Assembly (NCBI RefSeq): GCF_002201535.1
Contig: NZ_NIWW01000001.1
Span: forward strand, 456,933 to 520,932
DNA: 64,000 nucleotides
Origin: Lacimicrobium sp. SS2-24
GTDB taxonomy: Bacteria; Pseudomonadota; Gammaproteobacteria; Enterobacterales; Alteromonadaceae
Direction: 5' to 3'
A program made the translations under genes and the position numbers. The notes beneath the pieces were generated by a model. It searched no databases and had not been told where the DNA came from. It was given only the letters and a program-made list of their open reading frames with translations. Below are positions 37,987-47,243 of this stretch, piece after piece. Every line of letters begins with the position of its first letter. Positions within the stretch are counted from its first letter, which is position 1.

Positions 37987-40900
37987 TTATAGTTCAGCAA
38001 GGGCAATTGCCTCATCCACATCGACCGCTACCATCCGAGACACTCCGGGCTCGGCCATGGTAACGCCGGTAAGATGCTTAGCCATTTCCATTGCGATTTT
38101 GTTATGGGTGATATAAATAAATTGTACCGTATTGGACATCTCGGAAACCAGATTACAAAAGCGTCCTACATTGGCATCGTCCAACGGTGCGTCCACCTCA
38201 TCCAGCAAACAAAAGGGTGCCGGGTTGAGCCTGAAAATCGCGAACACCAATGATAAAGCGGTCAGGGCTTTTTCTCCACCACTTAACAGGTGAATGGTGC
38301 TGTTTTTCTTGCCTGGCGGCCTCGCCATAATGGTCACACCGGTTTCCAGCAAGTCATCGTCGGTCAGCTCCAGATAGGCAGAGCCGCCACCAAAGACTTT
38401 CGGAAATAATGTTTTAAGATCGTCATTGACCCGCTCAAAGGTATCACGAAAACGGCTTCGGGTTTCTCTGTCTATCTTGCGAATGGCATTATCTAACGTC
38501 TCCAGCGCTTCTGTCAGATCCTGATATTGATCATCCAGGTGCTGTTTACGTTCGGCCTGCACTTCATATTCTTCCACCGCCGCAAGATTCACCGCACCAA
38601 GGCGTGATACCGCTGCGCTGATTTTATCCAGCTCCTGTTGCCAATGATTTTCCTCAGCGTTTTCGTCAATATTCTCGAGTATGACTTTAACACTTTGCCG
38701 CATCTCATCGAGTTGTTCGATAAAGCTGCTGGCACGTACCCGACACCCCTCGCATTCCAGCTGCAGACTCTGCTGTGCTTCGCGTAACTGATTGATTTGC
38801 TCCTGCAACTGATGCTGACCCGATTGTGCCTTATGCAGGTAGTCTTCCACTTCACCGAGTTGCTCAGACAGCTCGGCTTGCTGATTTTCCAGAACCAGGC
38901 GCTGCTCCAGCAGGATCTGCAATTGCTCAGACTGCGCTTCGGCGGGCTGTTGCCAGGCTTCTTTTTCTTCTGTCAGGCGCGCCCTGTCCTGTTGTTTATC
39001 GTGCAGACGTTGGCGGTGTCGCTCCATAGCCTGCTGTGCATTGTCTTTTTGATTATTCAACCCCTGTACCCTCAGCGCCATATCATGCTGCTGTGTCCGC
39101 AACTGCTCTGCCTGCGCCCGCAACTCACTGAGTTGTCGCTGTTGTTCATCCGCACTGGCCTGCACCTGTTGATGGTCACTTTGCAGGTTTTCCAGTTGCA
39201 TCTCTAACTCTTGCTGCTCAGCCACCATCAATTCCAGATCCATGGCATCCTGCTCAAGCTGCTCCTGTTGCCCATGAACCTGTTCACGCAAGCGCTGATA
39301 TTGCTGTTCCCGAACCTTGCTATCCCGTTCAATTGCGTCCCGCTGCTGTTCAAGCTGCATCAGTTCGCGTTCTGCCTGCCTGAGCTGTTGTTGCTGCGCT
39401 TCGCTGTCAGCTGCGCTTTGTTGCAATACATCTCTGGCCTGGGCTAACTGACTTTCCAATTCCTGTTGTTGCTGGCGCTGTTCATGCAGCTTTTGTTGCA
39501 AAGCCGTAATGTCGGCGGCCCGGTCCAGCATGCCGGCGCGGTTATGAGCACCGCCCTGAATCTGCCAGTCACGGCCGAACCACAAGCCTTCACGATTGAT
39601 GACACTGTGACCCGGCGCCAGTGTCGCGCGCTGCTCAGCCATTTCTGCAGGCTCTTCCACCACTTTAATACAACACAAAAACGACGGAACCTGATCAGAT
39701 ACCACTTTTTGCGCCAGGGTTCCTGGTGGTTTCTCACTCGTCATATACTCTTTCAGCAGCCATTGGCTGCCCGGTAATGTTGGGGGGGCAATCCCCTCTA
39801 AAACCGGTGTGCTTAACCAGCTTTGCAGCGCCGACTCGAGCGCCGTTTCCCAACCAGGCTGAGCTTTGAGGCTCTGCCATGCCGCTAAGGGTGGCTGTGA
39901 TTGCGAGGCAAGCCAGTCCTTTAGCGTATTGTCATGATCCTGAGAGGACTGTTGCAAGGTTTCTAAGGAGGCCAGTTTGCCCTGCCCTTGCTGAAGTTCG
40001 CCATTGAGTTGCAGTAGCGCATCCTGTTTTTGCTGCACCTGCTGCTGATGGTCCTGATGCTGGCGACGTGTCTCTTCACAGCGCGACCTTAAGTCCTCAA
40101 CCCGATGTTGTTGCTGGCTTAAGCGCTGGCTGAGCTGCTCGGTTTCATCCTCTATGTCGGGATGATCACATTGCTGCAATTCATCCTGCAGTTCACGTAC
40201 ACGTTGCTCGGCACGGGCAATCATCGCCTGCTGCCCTTCAATACGGGTTTGCTGGCTTTGGCATTGCTGGCGCACCTGATAATACTGTTGTTCCTGTTCG
40301 CGCCACACAGATTGCTGCCCGGCAAAACGCTGTTCTGTCTCAGACAGCTGTGCCATTGCCTGCTCACTCTGCTCTGCCAGTAGCGCCAGTTCCGGCTCTT
40401 CAGTGCTTAGTTGCGCATCCAGATCGTCTAAGGCCTGCTGTTCCTGCGCCAGCTGGCTGTCACTTTCGCTGATATCCTGTTGCAAGCGCGCCAGCTGTTC
40501 GTCAATTTGCTGCTTGCGCTGTCGGGCATGAATTTGGGTTTGCTCAAGCCGGGTAATGTCATTACCCACCTGAAATACCTGATTCTGTACATCACCAAGA
40601 CGTTGTTTAAGATCCTGCTGGCGCTCCTGATACTCAAGCATCCCTTTCTCATCACCACGCTGGCGGGCAATCAGACTCTCAATTTTACTTTCCTGTTCAC
40701 GAATCTGTTGCTCGAGCTGACTAATGTGCTGGCTCTGCTTTAACCAGCGCAGTGCGGCCAGTTCGGCTTTTAAGCGGCGTTCACTGGCTTTGAGTTCTTT
40801 ATAGCGGCGCGCGGCTGCCGCCTGGCGTTGCAATTTATCCAGTTGCTTAGCCAGTTCATCGCGCACATCTTCGAGACGCTCCAGATTGTCGCGGCTGTGA

Positions 40901-41454
40901 CGGATACGGTTCTCTGTTTCCCGGCGGCGTTCTTTATATTTTGATATGCCTGCCGCTTCTTCGATAAAAACCCGCAGTTCCTGAGGTTTAGACTCGATCA
41001 GGCGGGATATCATGCCCTGTTCGATAATGGCATAGCTACGCGGGCCCAATCCTGTGCCCAAAAAGAGATCGGTGACATCGCGGCGGCGGCACTTGCTGCC
41101 ATTGAGAAAATAATGGGACTGGGCTTCTCGGGTGACCAGTCGTTTGACCGACAGCTCATTGTAATTGGCATATTCGCCCTGAATACGCCCACTGGCGTTA
41201 TCAAACACCAGTTCTACGCTACATTGAGAGACAGGCTTACGTGCCGATGAACCATTAAATATGACATCGGTCATGGCATCGCCACGCAGGTTCTTGGCCG
41301 AACTCTCTCCTAACACCCAGCGCACGGCATCAATGACATTAGACTTGCCACAGCCATTTGGGCCGACGATTGCCGTCATGTCATCGGGAAAAGGAATACT
41401 GGTGGGGTCGACAAAAGACTTAAACCCTGCCAGTTTGATCTTTTTAAGCCGCAT
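37987..41454 (-). CDS. smc: Chromosome segregation protein SMC
   Basis: A 1155-residue SMC. The N-terminal ATPase half has Walker A GPNGCGKSN and the KIKLAGFKSFVDPT start. Two long Gln/Glu-rich coiled coils (~170-490 and ~660-1000) flank the hinge (~500-650). The C-terminal half holds the ABC signature LLSGGEKALTALSL and the Walker B segment CLLDEVDAPLDDANV. It condenses and organises the chromosome with ScpA/ScpB-type partners (not in this window). The coiled coil is very rich in Gln. It is the first gene of smc-zipA-ligA and divergent from cysZ. Confidence 0.98.
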   Translation of the reverse strand: MRLKKIKLAGFKSFVDPTSIPFPDDMTAIVGPNGCGKSNVIDAVRWVLGESSAKNLRGDAMTDVIFNGSSARKPVSQCSVELVFDNASGRIQGEYANYNELSVKRLVTREAQSHYFLNGSKCRRRDVTDLFLGTGLGPRSYAIIEQGMISRLIESKPQELRVFIEEAAGISKYKERRRETENRIRHSRDNLERLEDVRDELAKQLDKLQRQAAAARRYKELKASERRLKAELAALRWLKQSQHISQLEQQIREQESKIESLIARQRGDEKGMLEYQERQQDLKQRLGDVQNQVFQVGNDITRLEQTQIHARQRKQQIDEQLARLQQDISESDSQLAQEQQALDDLDAQLSTEEPELALLAEQSEQAMAQLSETEQRFAGQQSVWREQEQQYYQVRQQCQSQQTRIEGQQAMIARAEQRVRELQDELQQCDHPDIEDETEQLSQRLSQQQHRVEDLRSRCEETRRQHQDHQQQVQQKQDALLQLNGELQQGQGKLASLETLQQSSQDHDNTLKDWLASQSQPPLAAWQSLKAQPGWETALESALQSWLSTPVLEGIAPPTLPGSQWLLKEYMTSEKPPGTLAQKVVSDQVPSFLCCIKVVEEPAEMAEQRATLAPGHSVINREGLWFGRDWQIQGGAHNRAGMLDRAADITALQQKLHEQRQQQQELESQLAQARDVLQQSAADSEAQQQQLRQAERELMQLEQQRDAIERDSKVREQQYQRLREQVHGQQEQLEQDAMDLELMVAEQQELEMQLENLQSDHQQVQASADEQQRQLSELRAQAEQLRTQQHDMALRVQGLNNQKDNAQQAMERHRQRLHDKQQDRARLTEEKEAWQQPAEAQSEQLQILLEQRLVLENQQAELSEQLGEVEDYLHKAQSGQHQLQEQINQLREAQQSLQLECEGCRVRASSFIEQLDEMRQSVKVILENIDENAEENHWQQELDKISAAVSRLGAVNLAAVEEYEVQAERKQHLDDQYQDLTEALETLDNAIRKIDRETRSRFRDTFERVNDDLKTLFPKVFGGGSAYLELTDDDLLETGVTIMARPPGKKNSTIHLLSGGEKALTALSLVFAIFRLNPAPFCLLDEVDAPLDDANVGRFCNLVSEMSNTVQFIYITHNKIAMEMAKHLTGVTMAEPGVSRMVAVDVDEAIALAEL

Positions 41455-41642
41455 GTGTCCTTATTATTGTTATCAGGAAGCCGGGTCCAGCGACTGAATG
41501 TATCAAAAGTCATCAGGTGTAACAATTGAGTTATGAACCTGCCATCAATTTACATTAAGCTACCCAAGATTAACGTGAATTATTTTCAGCCGGATGATCC
41601 TGTAAACTGTTTTTGCCCCTTGCAACTGGCATTTTCAGCCCA

Positions 41643-41663
41643 AACACCTTAGAACAAGGTGTC
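41643..41663. other. Hairpin in the smc-cysZ intergenic region
   Basis: The inverted repeat ACACCTT-AGAAC-AAGGTGT lies ~80 bp before cysZ. It could be an operator or leader hairpin; nothing more can be said. Confidence 0.35.
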
Positions 41664-41741
41664 TGACTTTTAACAAGGGCGCATGTTGTTTTAAATGTCA
41701 CTAAACAGTGTCCAGCTATTTTAATCTTATTAAGGAGCCTT

Positions 41742-42494
41742 ATGTCAGCAACACAACCCAAAAGTGGCGTCGGATATTTTATGCAGGGTTTTGATCTGAT
41801 CCGGGTCAAAGGTCTCAGACGCTTTGTTTTTGTTCCCCTGCTGGTCAATCTGATCCTGTTTTCAGTGGCGTTTTATTTTTTGCTTCAGCAAATCGACGTG
41901 GCCATCGTATGGCTGATGGACAGCATTCCAAACTGGCTCAGTTGGCTCAAAGACTGGCTGGCTGTCATCATATGGCCGCTGGCCGTCATCATTGTTCTGG
42001 TGACGTTTTCCTTTTTATTTAACAGCGTGGCCAACTGGATAGCGGCACCCTTTAACGGTCTACTGGCTGAAAAAGTGGAACAGCATCTTACCGGACAAAG
42101 CCTTGGCGACAGCGGGGTCATGGCGCTGCTTAAAGATATTCCGCGCACACTGGGCCGGGAGTGGACCAAACTGGTGTATTACATTCCCCGCGCACTGGGC
42201 TTTCTGATTATCTTTTTCCTGCTGCCGGTATTCGGTCAGGTGATCTGGTTTTGTTTCACTGCATGGATGATGGCGATTCAGTATGCCGACTACCCCTTTG
42301 ATAACCATAAAGTCAGCTTTATACATATGCGTGACGTGCTCGGCAGCCAGAAGGCCGCCAGTTTTGGTTTTGGCGTAACCGTCACCCTGTTTGCCATGAT
42401 CCCGGTCATCAACTTTTTAGTGATGCCGGTGGCCATCTGCGGCGCTACCGCCATGTGGGTGGACCGCTTTAAACAACCGGCACTGCAGAGATAA
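41742..42494 (+). CDS. cysZ: Sulfate transporter CysZ
   Basis: A 250-residue inner-membrane protein with the CysZ/EI24 pattern: GVGYFMQGFDLIRVKGLRRFVFVPLLVN at the start, DYPFDNHKVSF in the second half and GFGVTVTLFAMIPVINFLVMPVAICGATAMW near the end. It admits sulfate for cysteine synthesis. An AAGGAG site lies just upstream. The gene is intact. Its last 137 bp (42351-42487) recur almost exactly at 53078-53213, the left boundary of the putative island. A Rho-independent terminator follows directly. Confidence 0.95.
   Translation: MSATQPKSGVGYFMQGFDLIRVKGLRRFVFVPLLVNLILFSVAFYFLLQQIDVAIVWLMDSIPNWLSWLKDWLAVIIWPLAVIIVLVTFSFLFNSVANWIAAPFNGLLAEKVEQHLTGQSLGDSGVMALLKDIPRTLGREWTKLVYYIPRALGFLIIFFLLPVFGQVIWFCFTAWMMAIQYADYPFDNHKVSFIHMRDVLGSQKAASFGFGVTVTLFAMIPVINFLVMPVAICGATAMWVDRFKQPALQR
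42351..42487 (+). repeat. Left copy of a long direct repeat (3' end of cysZ)
   Basis: Starts AAGGCCGCCAG and ends CACTGCA within the cysZ coding region. It matches 53078-53213 with about 5 substitutions and a 1-base length difference, so about 96% identity by eye. Confidence 0.9.
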
Positions 42495-42503
42495 CCTATC
42501 GAC

Positions 42504-42529
42504 AGGGGCCCGTGAGGGCCTCTTTTTTT
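42504..42529 (+). terminator. Rho-independent terminator of cysZ
   Basis: Stem AGGGGCCC / GGGCCTCT (one G-T pair) with a GTGA loop, followed by TTTTTT. It lies 10 bases after the cysZ stop. Confidence 0.85.
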
Positions 42530-42822
42530 ATTTGTTGCTATCACTTACCAGTAAAGAGAATCCTTCCTTTGCCCTTCACCATCGAATGCTTCACATCCTG
42601 TCCTGCAAGTGCGCTTTATTAGCGTGACGCTTTGTGTAGTTGAGTGGGCCAGCGAACAGACAGGAGTGTTCCATCGGCGTACTTTATCACTTCATCCTGA
42701 ATTCCATCTTTCATGGCGATTCAGACCCTTCCGGGTAATTAAGCCCGGGAAGAAAAGCTGTGATGAAGCGGTAATAACGGACATGTCGTCCGATTATCAT
42801 ATTCGATTTGAAGGAGATTCAA
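42530..42822. other. Non-coding leader before the first PRC-barrel gene
   Basis: No gene is supported. It holds an imperfect hairpin CTTCCGGG / CCCGGGAAG (42728-42752) and the palindrome CGGAC-ATGTC-GTCCG (42778-42792). The latter lies ~30 bp upstream of the PRC-barrel start and could be an operator or leader hairpin. No convincing -10/-35 pair was found. Confidence 0.4.
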
Positions 42823-43356
42823 ATGAACAAGTTAAATACTATTGCTTTATGTGCGTTGATCACACCTGTTCTGACCTTAAGTGCAGGTTCTGTGCAGGCG
42901 CATCAATCAAATGCTCAGGACAAAGATCGTGAACAGAAAAGTGCTCAGCATGAATACACTAAAAAGCATGAAAACCAATCAGACACCAGGACTATGGCAC
43001 AGCATAAAAATATGCAGAATACGTCTCTGATGCAGCACCGTGGTTTTATGAGTTCAGCTCCGGTTAATGGTCTGCAAGCGAGTAATCTGCTCGGTGCCGA
43101 GGTTAAAACCACTAATAATGAAGAAGTGGGTACGGTAAATGAGCTGATTATTAACGAAAGCGGTCAGATTGTCGCCGTTGTGGTTGGTGTTGGCGGATTC
43201 CTTGGCATGGGTGAAAAAGACGTAGCGATTGGCTGGAACGACGTAACCAGAACTGGCACTAATGACGATAAGGAACTTAAAATTGCTATGACGCGTGATC
43301 AGTTAAGTTCCGCACCAAAGTTTGAAATTAAAGACAGCAAAGAAACCAAGTACTGA
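42823..43356 (+). CDS. Exported PRC-barrel domain protein
   Basis: A 177-residue protein from ATG 42823. I prefer this start because AAGGAG sits at the right distance and a signal peptide (MNKLNTIALCALITPVLTLSAGSVQA) begins there. The next ~50 residues are polar and rich in Gln, His and Lys. The C-terminal PRC-barrel (~85-165) has ASNLLGAEVKTTNNEEVGTVNELIINESGQIVAVVVGVGGFLG. PRC-barrel proteins of this exported type are common in stress gene sets and probably bind surfaces or partners; no enzyme activity is known. A terminator follows. Confidence 0.82.
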   Translation: MNKLNTIALCALITPVLTLSAGSVQAHQSNAQDKDREQKSAQHEYTKKHENQSDTRTMAQHKNMQNTSLMQHRGFMSSAPVNGLQASNLLGAEVKTTNNEEVGTVNELIINESGQIVAVVVGVGGFLGMGEKDVAIGWNDVTRTGTNDDKELKIAMTRDQLSSAPKFEIKDSKETKY

Positions 43357-43389
43357 TCTTAAGTACTTCACACTTTCGGTGAGATAACT

Positions 43390-43417
43390 GGCAGGGGCAT
43401 CCGCCTCTGCCATTTTT
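43390..43417 (+). terminator. Rho-independent terminator after PRC-barrel gene
   Basis: Stem GGCAGGGGC / GCCTCTGCC (9 bp, one G-T) with an ATCC loop, followed by ATTTTTA. Confidence 0.75.
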
Positions 43418-43511
43418 ATATTCAGCTTAAAGACGCCATTCCCAGGCCTAATTGCCCTGACAGCTCCTTTATTAATTCTGCCCTGTCTATATCAGTAAAT
43501 GATGCCTAAAA

Positions 43512-44351
43512 CTATGGCTTCGACTCCGCCATGCCGTTGAATGCTGCCATATCTGATTCAGCCACACCCAGCTTCGACTGACTGCCCCGAGTGTCAACCT
43601 TATTCACCCTGTTTGGCCCTTGTGCTGTATGAATATCCACGATGCCAGCCTGATTATTATCAGCGGCATTGCCATAGAGCAATTGCACCCCACGCAGATC
43701 TCCTGATTGAAGGCCTGTAAAAGCTTCCGTATAGCGAAATGCCATAACCTGTCCCGAAGGGCCGGGATGGTCGAGGCCGATGGCGTGTCCGATTTCGTGA
43801 ATCAGGGTATAACGGATATCGTAAACATCCTCATCACCGTCGAATCCGATCTTCCACTTGTGCTCAGGGTTCAGACATACAAGCGACTGCTCGATGGCAC
43901 GTATGCCCTCTTCGGCTTGGTTACCATATGCCACATTGGCAAAGGCGATTCCGCTGGGTTTCCCCTGGGCACCAAGAATAATATCCGCATTACGAGGGTC
44001 GTTAATCTCATAAAATGTTAATCCGGCAGCACGCTCCCATACACGAAAGGCCTCAGCGGTCTCATAGCTCAGCCTTTCCTTTGACAGTTCTTGTCCCGTA
44101 AGTGATTCAATTGATGCCAGTTCGCCACAGTTACGCGCATCTTCAAAGTGGAGCGCGCTGTCGGTAAAGGCATAACTGACGGTAGCCCCCACTCCCAAAC
44201 GCCGATCTCCCCACTTGACTTTGTAGCCCTCAAGTTCGAGCAGCCGATAGCCGCCCTCATCTGCATCAGCAAGTAGCGGGGTTAGCAATGAAACAATGCC
44301 GGCAAGGAATAATGCCGGAATAAGAAGGGTTGTACGAATAGATGAGCGCAT
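43512..44351 (-). CDS. Secreted matrixin-like zinc metalloprotease
   Basis: A 279-residue protein with a signal peptide (hydrophobic to ~LLTPLLADA). The metzincin zinc site is HEIGHAIGLDHPG (three His and catalytic Glu), and QVMAFRY downstream may be the Met-turn. The segment before it (YKVKWGDRRLGVGATVSYAFTD, AFRVWERAAGLTFYEI) is the usual matrixin beta-sheet start with the W/Y-rich edge. The C-terminal ~60 residues are polar and less conserved. It should cleave proteins in the periplasm or outside the cell. It is a single gene, convergent with the PRC-barrel gene. Confidence 0.85.
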   Translation of the reverse strand: MRSSIRTTLLIPALFLAGIVSLLTPLLADADEGGYRLLELEGYKVKWGDRRLGVGATVSYAFTDSALHFEDARNCGELASIESLTGQELSKERLSYETAEAFRVWERAAGLTFYEINDPRNADIILGAQGKPSGIAFANVAYGNQAEEGIRAIEQSLVCLNPEHKWKIGFDGDEDVYDIRYTLIHEIGHAIGLDHPGPSGQVMAFRYTEAFTGLQSGDLRGVQLLYGNAADNNQAGIVDIHTAQGPNRVNKVDTRGSQSKLGVAESDMAAFNGMAESKP

Positions 44352-44445
44352 CGCAGTCTCCTACAAAGGTACCTGGCAGCACAGGAGTCAACCAGCGAGA
44401 CATCCTTGAATACACATGGGGATCCGGTACAGGAAACGAGCAGAG

Positions 44446-44459
44446 GTGCGCTAGCGCAC
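44446..44459. repeat. Palindrome related to the TGCGCT-AGCGCA hairpins
   Basis: A perfect 14-bp palindrome followed by AGA, so the downstream AGCGCACAGA matches the two hairpins at 44641 and 46263. Confidence 0.55.
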
Positions 44460-44640
44460 AGACAATGCGTTCGTTTATGCTCAGTCATAGCTAAGTTTCG
44501 GACGTTACTGACAATCAAGTGGGATGTCAATCAATCAGCGGGATACAGGGAAAGCATTCGGTACCCATCAGGACACAGGGATACCTATCACTTGTTTATT
44601 TGAGTTTGAATCGGTGGACAGTCGCTTTTTCCTGCCGGCG

Positions 44641-44668
44641 AGGCTTTGCGCTGTAGCGCACAGAGCCT
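44641..44668. repeat. REP-like hairpin copy A
   Basis: AGGCT-t-TGCGCT-GT-AGCGCA-cag-AGCCT forms a hairpin. A 22-bp core (CTTTGCGCTGTAGCGCACAGAG) is shared with 46266-46287, with one difference. Confidence 0.65.
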
Positions 44669-44733
44669 ATACGGATCCGCCTGATCTCAGGCTGGACATA
44701 CCATTAAACACATCTCGCACAAAGGTACATATT

Positions 44734-46056
44734 TTATGGCAGGTCTTTTGAGCCCCCACCATTTCGGCGATGGGTAAAATGACTCATCAGGGGTTTGACA
44801 CTGACCCCATGGACAAGGATAGAGAGCGTCACAACGATCAGTGTCAGAGAAATCAGTTCCAGAGCGAATTTTTCAGGCAAACCATGCTGGATGGCATACA
44901 TCAGATAGTACAATGAGCCAATACCACGAACACCAAACCACGCCACCATGCTGCGCAATGGCAAAGATGTTTGTGTTCCCAGCATGCCTATAAAGACACT
45001 AACAGGACGTACAAACAGGAACAGAAACAGCGCCAGCCACACAGCTCTGAGACTCCAGGAATCAAGAAATAGCGTGCCACCGATAAGCAGCACTAGCATC
45101 ATTTCTGACAAGCGCTCGAGCTGTTCTTTGAAGAGCAGTGCGCCACCGCTGACTGACGTAGGAGATTGTTCATCCGCCCTTAACCACGGCACTTTCGGTT
45201 CCGTTGAGCCCAGATGTGACCGATACGGATTTTGCACGGGGCCGGCAAGTTTGAGCTCAGTCTGACGCAGACTGACCGCAGCAAAAAATACCGCCAGAAA
45301 CCCCCAGGCATCGACAAGCAGGCTCAGTCCATACGTGACCCCGATAAGGCCCAGTCCTATAAAATTGTCCATCAGGTTGTGATGTGGCAATGCGCCGCGC
45401 ACTCTGCGTGCCGCGAGAGCCAGTACAGTGCCGGCCGTCAGGCCTATTGCCACTCCGGAGACCGTTGCCCACAGCACATCGTATAGCCACCAGTTGACAC
45501 CGAATTCGCCAAGATCATGTAAGCCCAACATGCCCAGACCTAACAACACAAAAGGGAATGCACTGCCATCATTCATGCCGGCTTCGCAGGTCAGGGTAAA
45601 TCGCAGCGGTTCACGATCACCTGCATGGCGGGTCTGAACATCAGTGGCCAGCACCGGGTCAGTCGGTGCAAGAATCGCCCCCAGCAGCACGCCAACCCCT
45701 AGGGGAAGGCCAAGCATATAGTAGGCAAATGCAGCGACCATTCCGACACTCAGCGCCAAAGACAGCGACGCCAGCAATATCGGCGCCCGCCAACGACGAA
45801 ATTCTATGGGCGCTGGCATCTTAACGCCTGCAGAGAATAACGAGATCAACACAACTATTTCAGTAAGCACCTCAAGTAATGCGGATTCCTCAAGGGGGTT
45901 GAAATGAAACTGATTTAGCACAGTGGGCCCTAGCAGAATCCCGATAGCCAGGTAAAACATGGCCGGCGTAATAGGTGAACGCTCGAGTACATTGACCGTC
46001 AGCCCACGGGCTAGCATCAGGCCGCCTGCCAGCAAAAACCATAACCAGTCAGACAT
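44734..46056 (-). CDS. NhaP-type cation/proton antiporter (CPA1 family)
   Basis: A 440-residue membrane protein with 12-13 helices. The CPA1 signatures are ILAPTDPVLATDVQ (TDP in helix 4-5) and CEAGMNDGSAFPFVLLGL (ND motif), which carry the cation and proton sites; WFGVRGIGSLYY resembles the conserved Arg segment. It exchanges Na+ or K+ for protons across the inner membrane and would help with salt or pH stress. The C-terminus is short, with no large regulatory domain. It is a single gene in the putative island, transcribed towards the matrixin gene. Confidence 0.92.
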   Translation of the reverse strand: MSDWLWFLLAGGLMLARGLTVNVLERSPITPAMFYLAIGILLGPTVLNQFHFNPLEESALLEVLTEIVVLISLFSAGVKMPAPIEFRRWRAPILLASLSLALSVGMVAAFAYYMLGLPLGVGVLLGAILAPTDPVLATDVQTRHAGDREPLRFTLTCEAGMNDGSAFPFVLLGLGMLGLHDLGEFGVNWWLYDVLWATVSGVAIGLTAGTVLALAARRVRGALPHHNLMDNFIGLGLIGVTYGLSLLVDAWGFLAVFFAAVSLRQTELKLAGPVQNPYRSHLGSTEPKVPWLRADEQSPTSVSGGALLFKEQLERLSEMMLVLLIGGTLFLDSWSLRAVWLALFLFLFVRPVSVFIGMLGTQTSLPLRSMVAWFGVRGIGSLYYLMYAIQHGLPEKFALELISLTLIVVTLSILVHGVSVKPLMSHFTHRRNGGGSKDLP

Positions 46057-46403
46057 GTCTTATTCTCAGCATTGAAGGTTCATCCCGACGGCCATGTTTA
46101 TTATTACTATTAGACAGCAGTATGGTTTGTACATGCTGCCCCTCTGTTGTGAAAAACCTGAGCGCATGCACAAAACGCGTCATATAAGCCTATACCATCG
46201 CAGAAAACCAGATTGACCTCCGTTCGCTGAGCCTCATACAAGAAAATCCCGACTTGTGGATTAGCCTTTGTGCTGTAGCGCACAGAGCAGCATTCAGACC
46301 GACGTCATACTTACCATCATGGTGGCTGGTAAAAAGAGACGACGCTCGTCTCTATTCAACCAACCTCAGCCAGAACACAACCTATCAGTACAGGAAGCAC
46401 TTC
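46057..46403. other. Non-coding gap upstream of the transglutaminase-like gene
   Basis: No gene is supported. It holds a REP-like hairpin (46263-46288) and a perfect 8-bp inverted repeat AGAGACGA-CGC-TCGTCTCT (46335-46353), ~50 bp before the start at 46404. The inverted repeat may be an operator or a leader hairpin. Confidence 0.45.
46263..46288. repeat. REP-like hairpin copy B
   Basis: Shares CTTTGTGCTGTAGCGCACAGAG with the hairpin at 44641, and has the same TGYGCT-GT-AGCGCA core. Confidence 0.65.
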
Positions 46404-47243
46404 ATGAAGATTCGCATTGGTTATGAACTGGTATTCCACTGCCCCCGACCGACCCAGATGCTCCTGGTGCTGAATATTCACCCCTCAAGGGTTGCTGATC
46501 TCATTATTGCCGAACAGATATTTTCAGAACCGAGAATCCCCGTTCGCTCCTATTTTGACAGTTACGGTAATCATTGCACTCGCATCATTGCCCCGAAAGG
46601 ATTGTTGCAACTGTCAACGGATACCGTCATTGAAGAAAATGGGGTGTCCGATACAGTAAATCCCAAGGTAAGACACATCCCGGTTGAACATCTCCCAGAC
46701 GAGACATTGATTTTCCTGCTTGGCAGCCGATACTGCGAGACGGACAGGTTGGTCGATATTGCCTGGCAACTGTTCGGCAATGAGGTGACCGATTGCTACA
46801 GAGTGCAGGCCATCTGCAACTATGTTCATAACCATATTGCGTTTAGCTGCCAGGACGCTCGAAAAACGAAAACCGCGTGGGAGGTCTTTAAGGAGAAAAA
46901 GGGGGTATATCGTGATTATGCCCACCTTGCTATCACTCTATGCCGCTGTATGAATATCCCTGCCCGTTATTGTACCGGCTACCTGGTTGATACGGGCTTT
47001 CCCCAGCCCCATGCAGAAATGGATTTCGCTGCCTGGTTTGAAGTCTATTTGGATGGCCATTGGCACCTGTTTAATCCACGTAATAATGCGCCCCGCAGTG
47101 GGCATATACTAATCGCCCGTGGTCGTGATGCTGCCGATGTCGCTATTACCACCGCATTCGGACCCAATACCCTGGAATACTTCAAGGTACACACCGATGA
47201 AATTCAGGAGAGCAGCCCAAGCCATCAAAAAGAAATTAGCTGA
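46404..47243 (+). CDS. Transglutaminase-like protein lacking the usual catalytic residues
   Basis: A 279-residue protein from ATG 46404, preceded by AGGAAG at a suitable distance; the open frame continues upstream but with no site. It has the N-terminal domain and the transglutaminase core of a large bacterial subfamily. Where relatives have GVCRDFAHLAI the sequence is GVYRDYAHLAI (Tyr169 for the nucleophile Cys). Where they have FDAR/FDP it is LFNPRNN (Asn224 for Asp). The rest (LCRCMNIPARYCTGYL, ILIARGRDAADVAITTAFGP) is well kept. It is thus probably a non-catalytic member, perhaps binding peptides. No signal peptide, so cytoplasmic. It is part of the putative island. Confidence 0.85.
   Translation: MKIRIGYELVFHCPRPTQMLLVLNIHPSRVADLIIAEQIFSEPRIPVRSYFDSYGNHCTRIIAPKGLLQLSTDTVIEENGVSDTVNPKVRHIPVEHLPDETLIFLLGSRYCETDRLVDIAWQLFGNEVTDCYRVQAICNYVHNHIAFSCQDARKTKTAWEVFKEKKGVYRDYAHLAITLCRCMNIPARYCTGYLVDTGFPQPHAEMDFAAWFEVYLDGHWHLFNPRNNAPRSGHILIARGRDAADVAITTAFGPNTLEYFKVHTDEIQESSPSHQKEIS

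Larger units (their letters stand above)
44352..44733. other. Non-coding gap with REP-like hairpins
   Basis: No gene is supported. It contains the palindrome GTGCGCTAGCGCAC (44446-44459) and the hairpin at 44641-44668, related to one at 46263-46288. The short sequences GATACAGGGA and ACACAGGGATACC recur around 44540-44585. It lies upstream of the matrixin gene and downstream of the antiporter gene. Confidence 0.45.

Noticed and set aside
43390..43512. Possible bidirectional terminator for the matrixin gene
   Set aside because: The hairpin has a T-run only on the plus strand and lies ~95 bp from the matrixin stop.
46254..46403. Longer start for the transglutaminase-like protein
   Set aside because: The extra residues run across the REP-like hairpin and the inverted repeat, and ATG 46404 has a good ribosome site.
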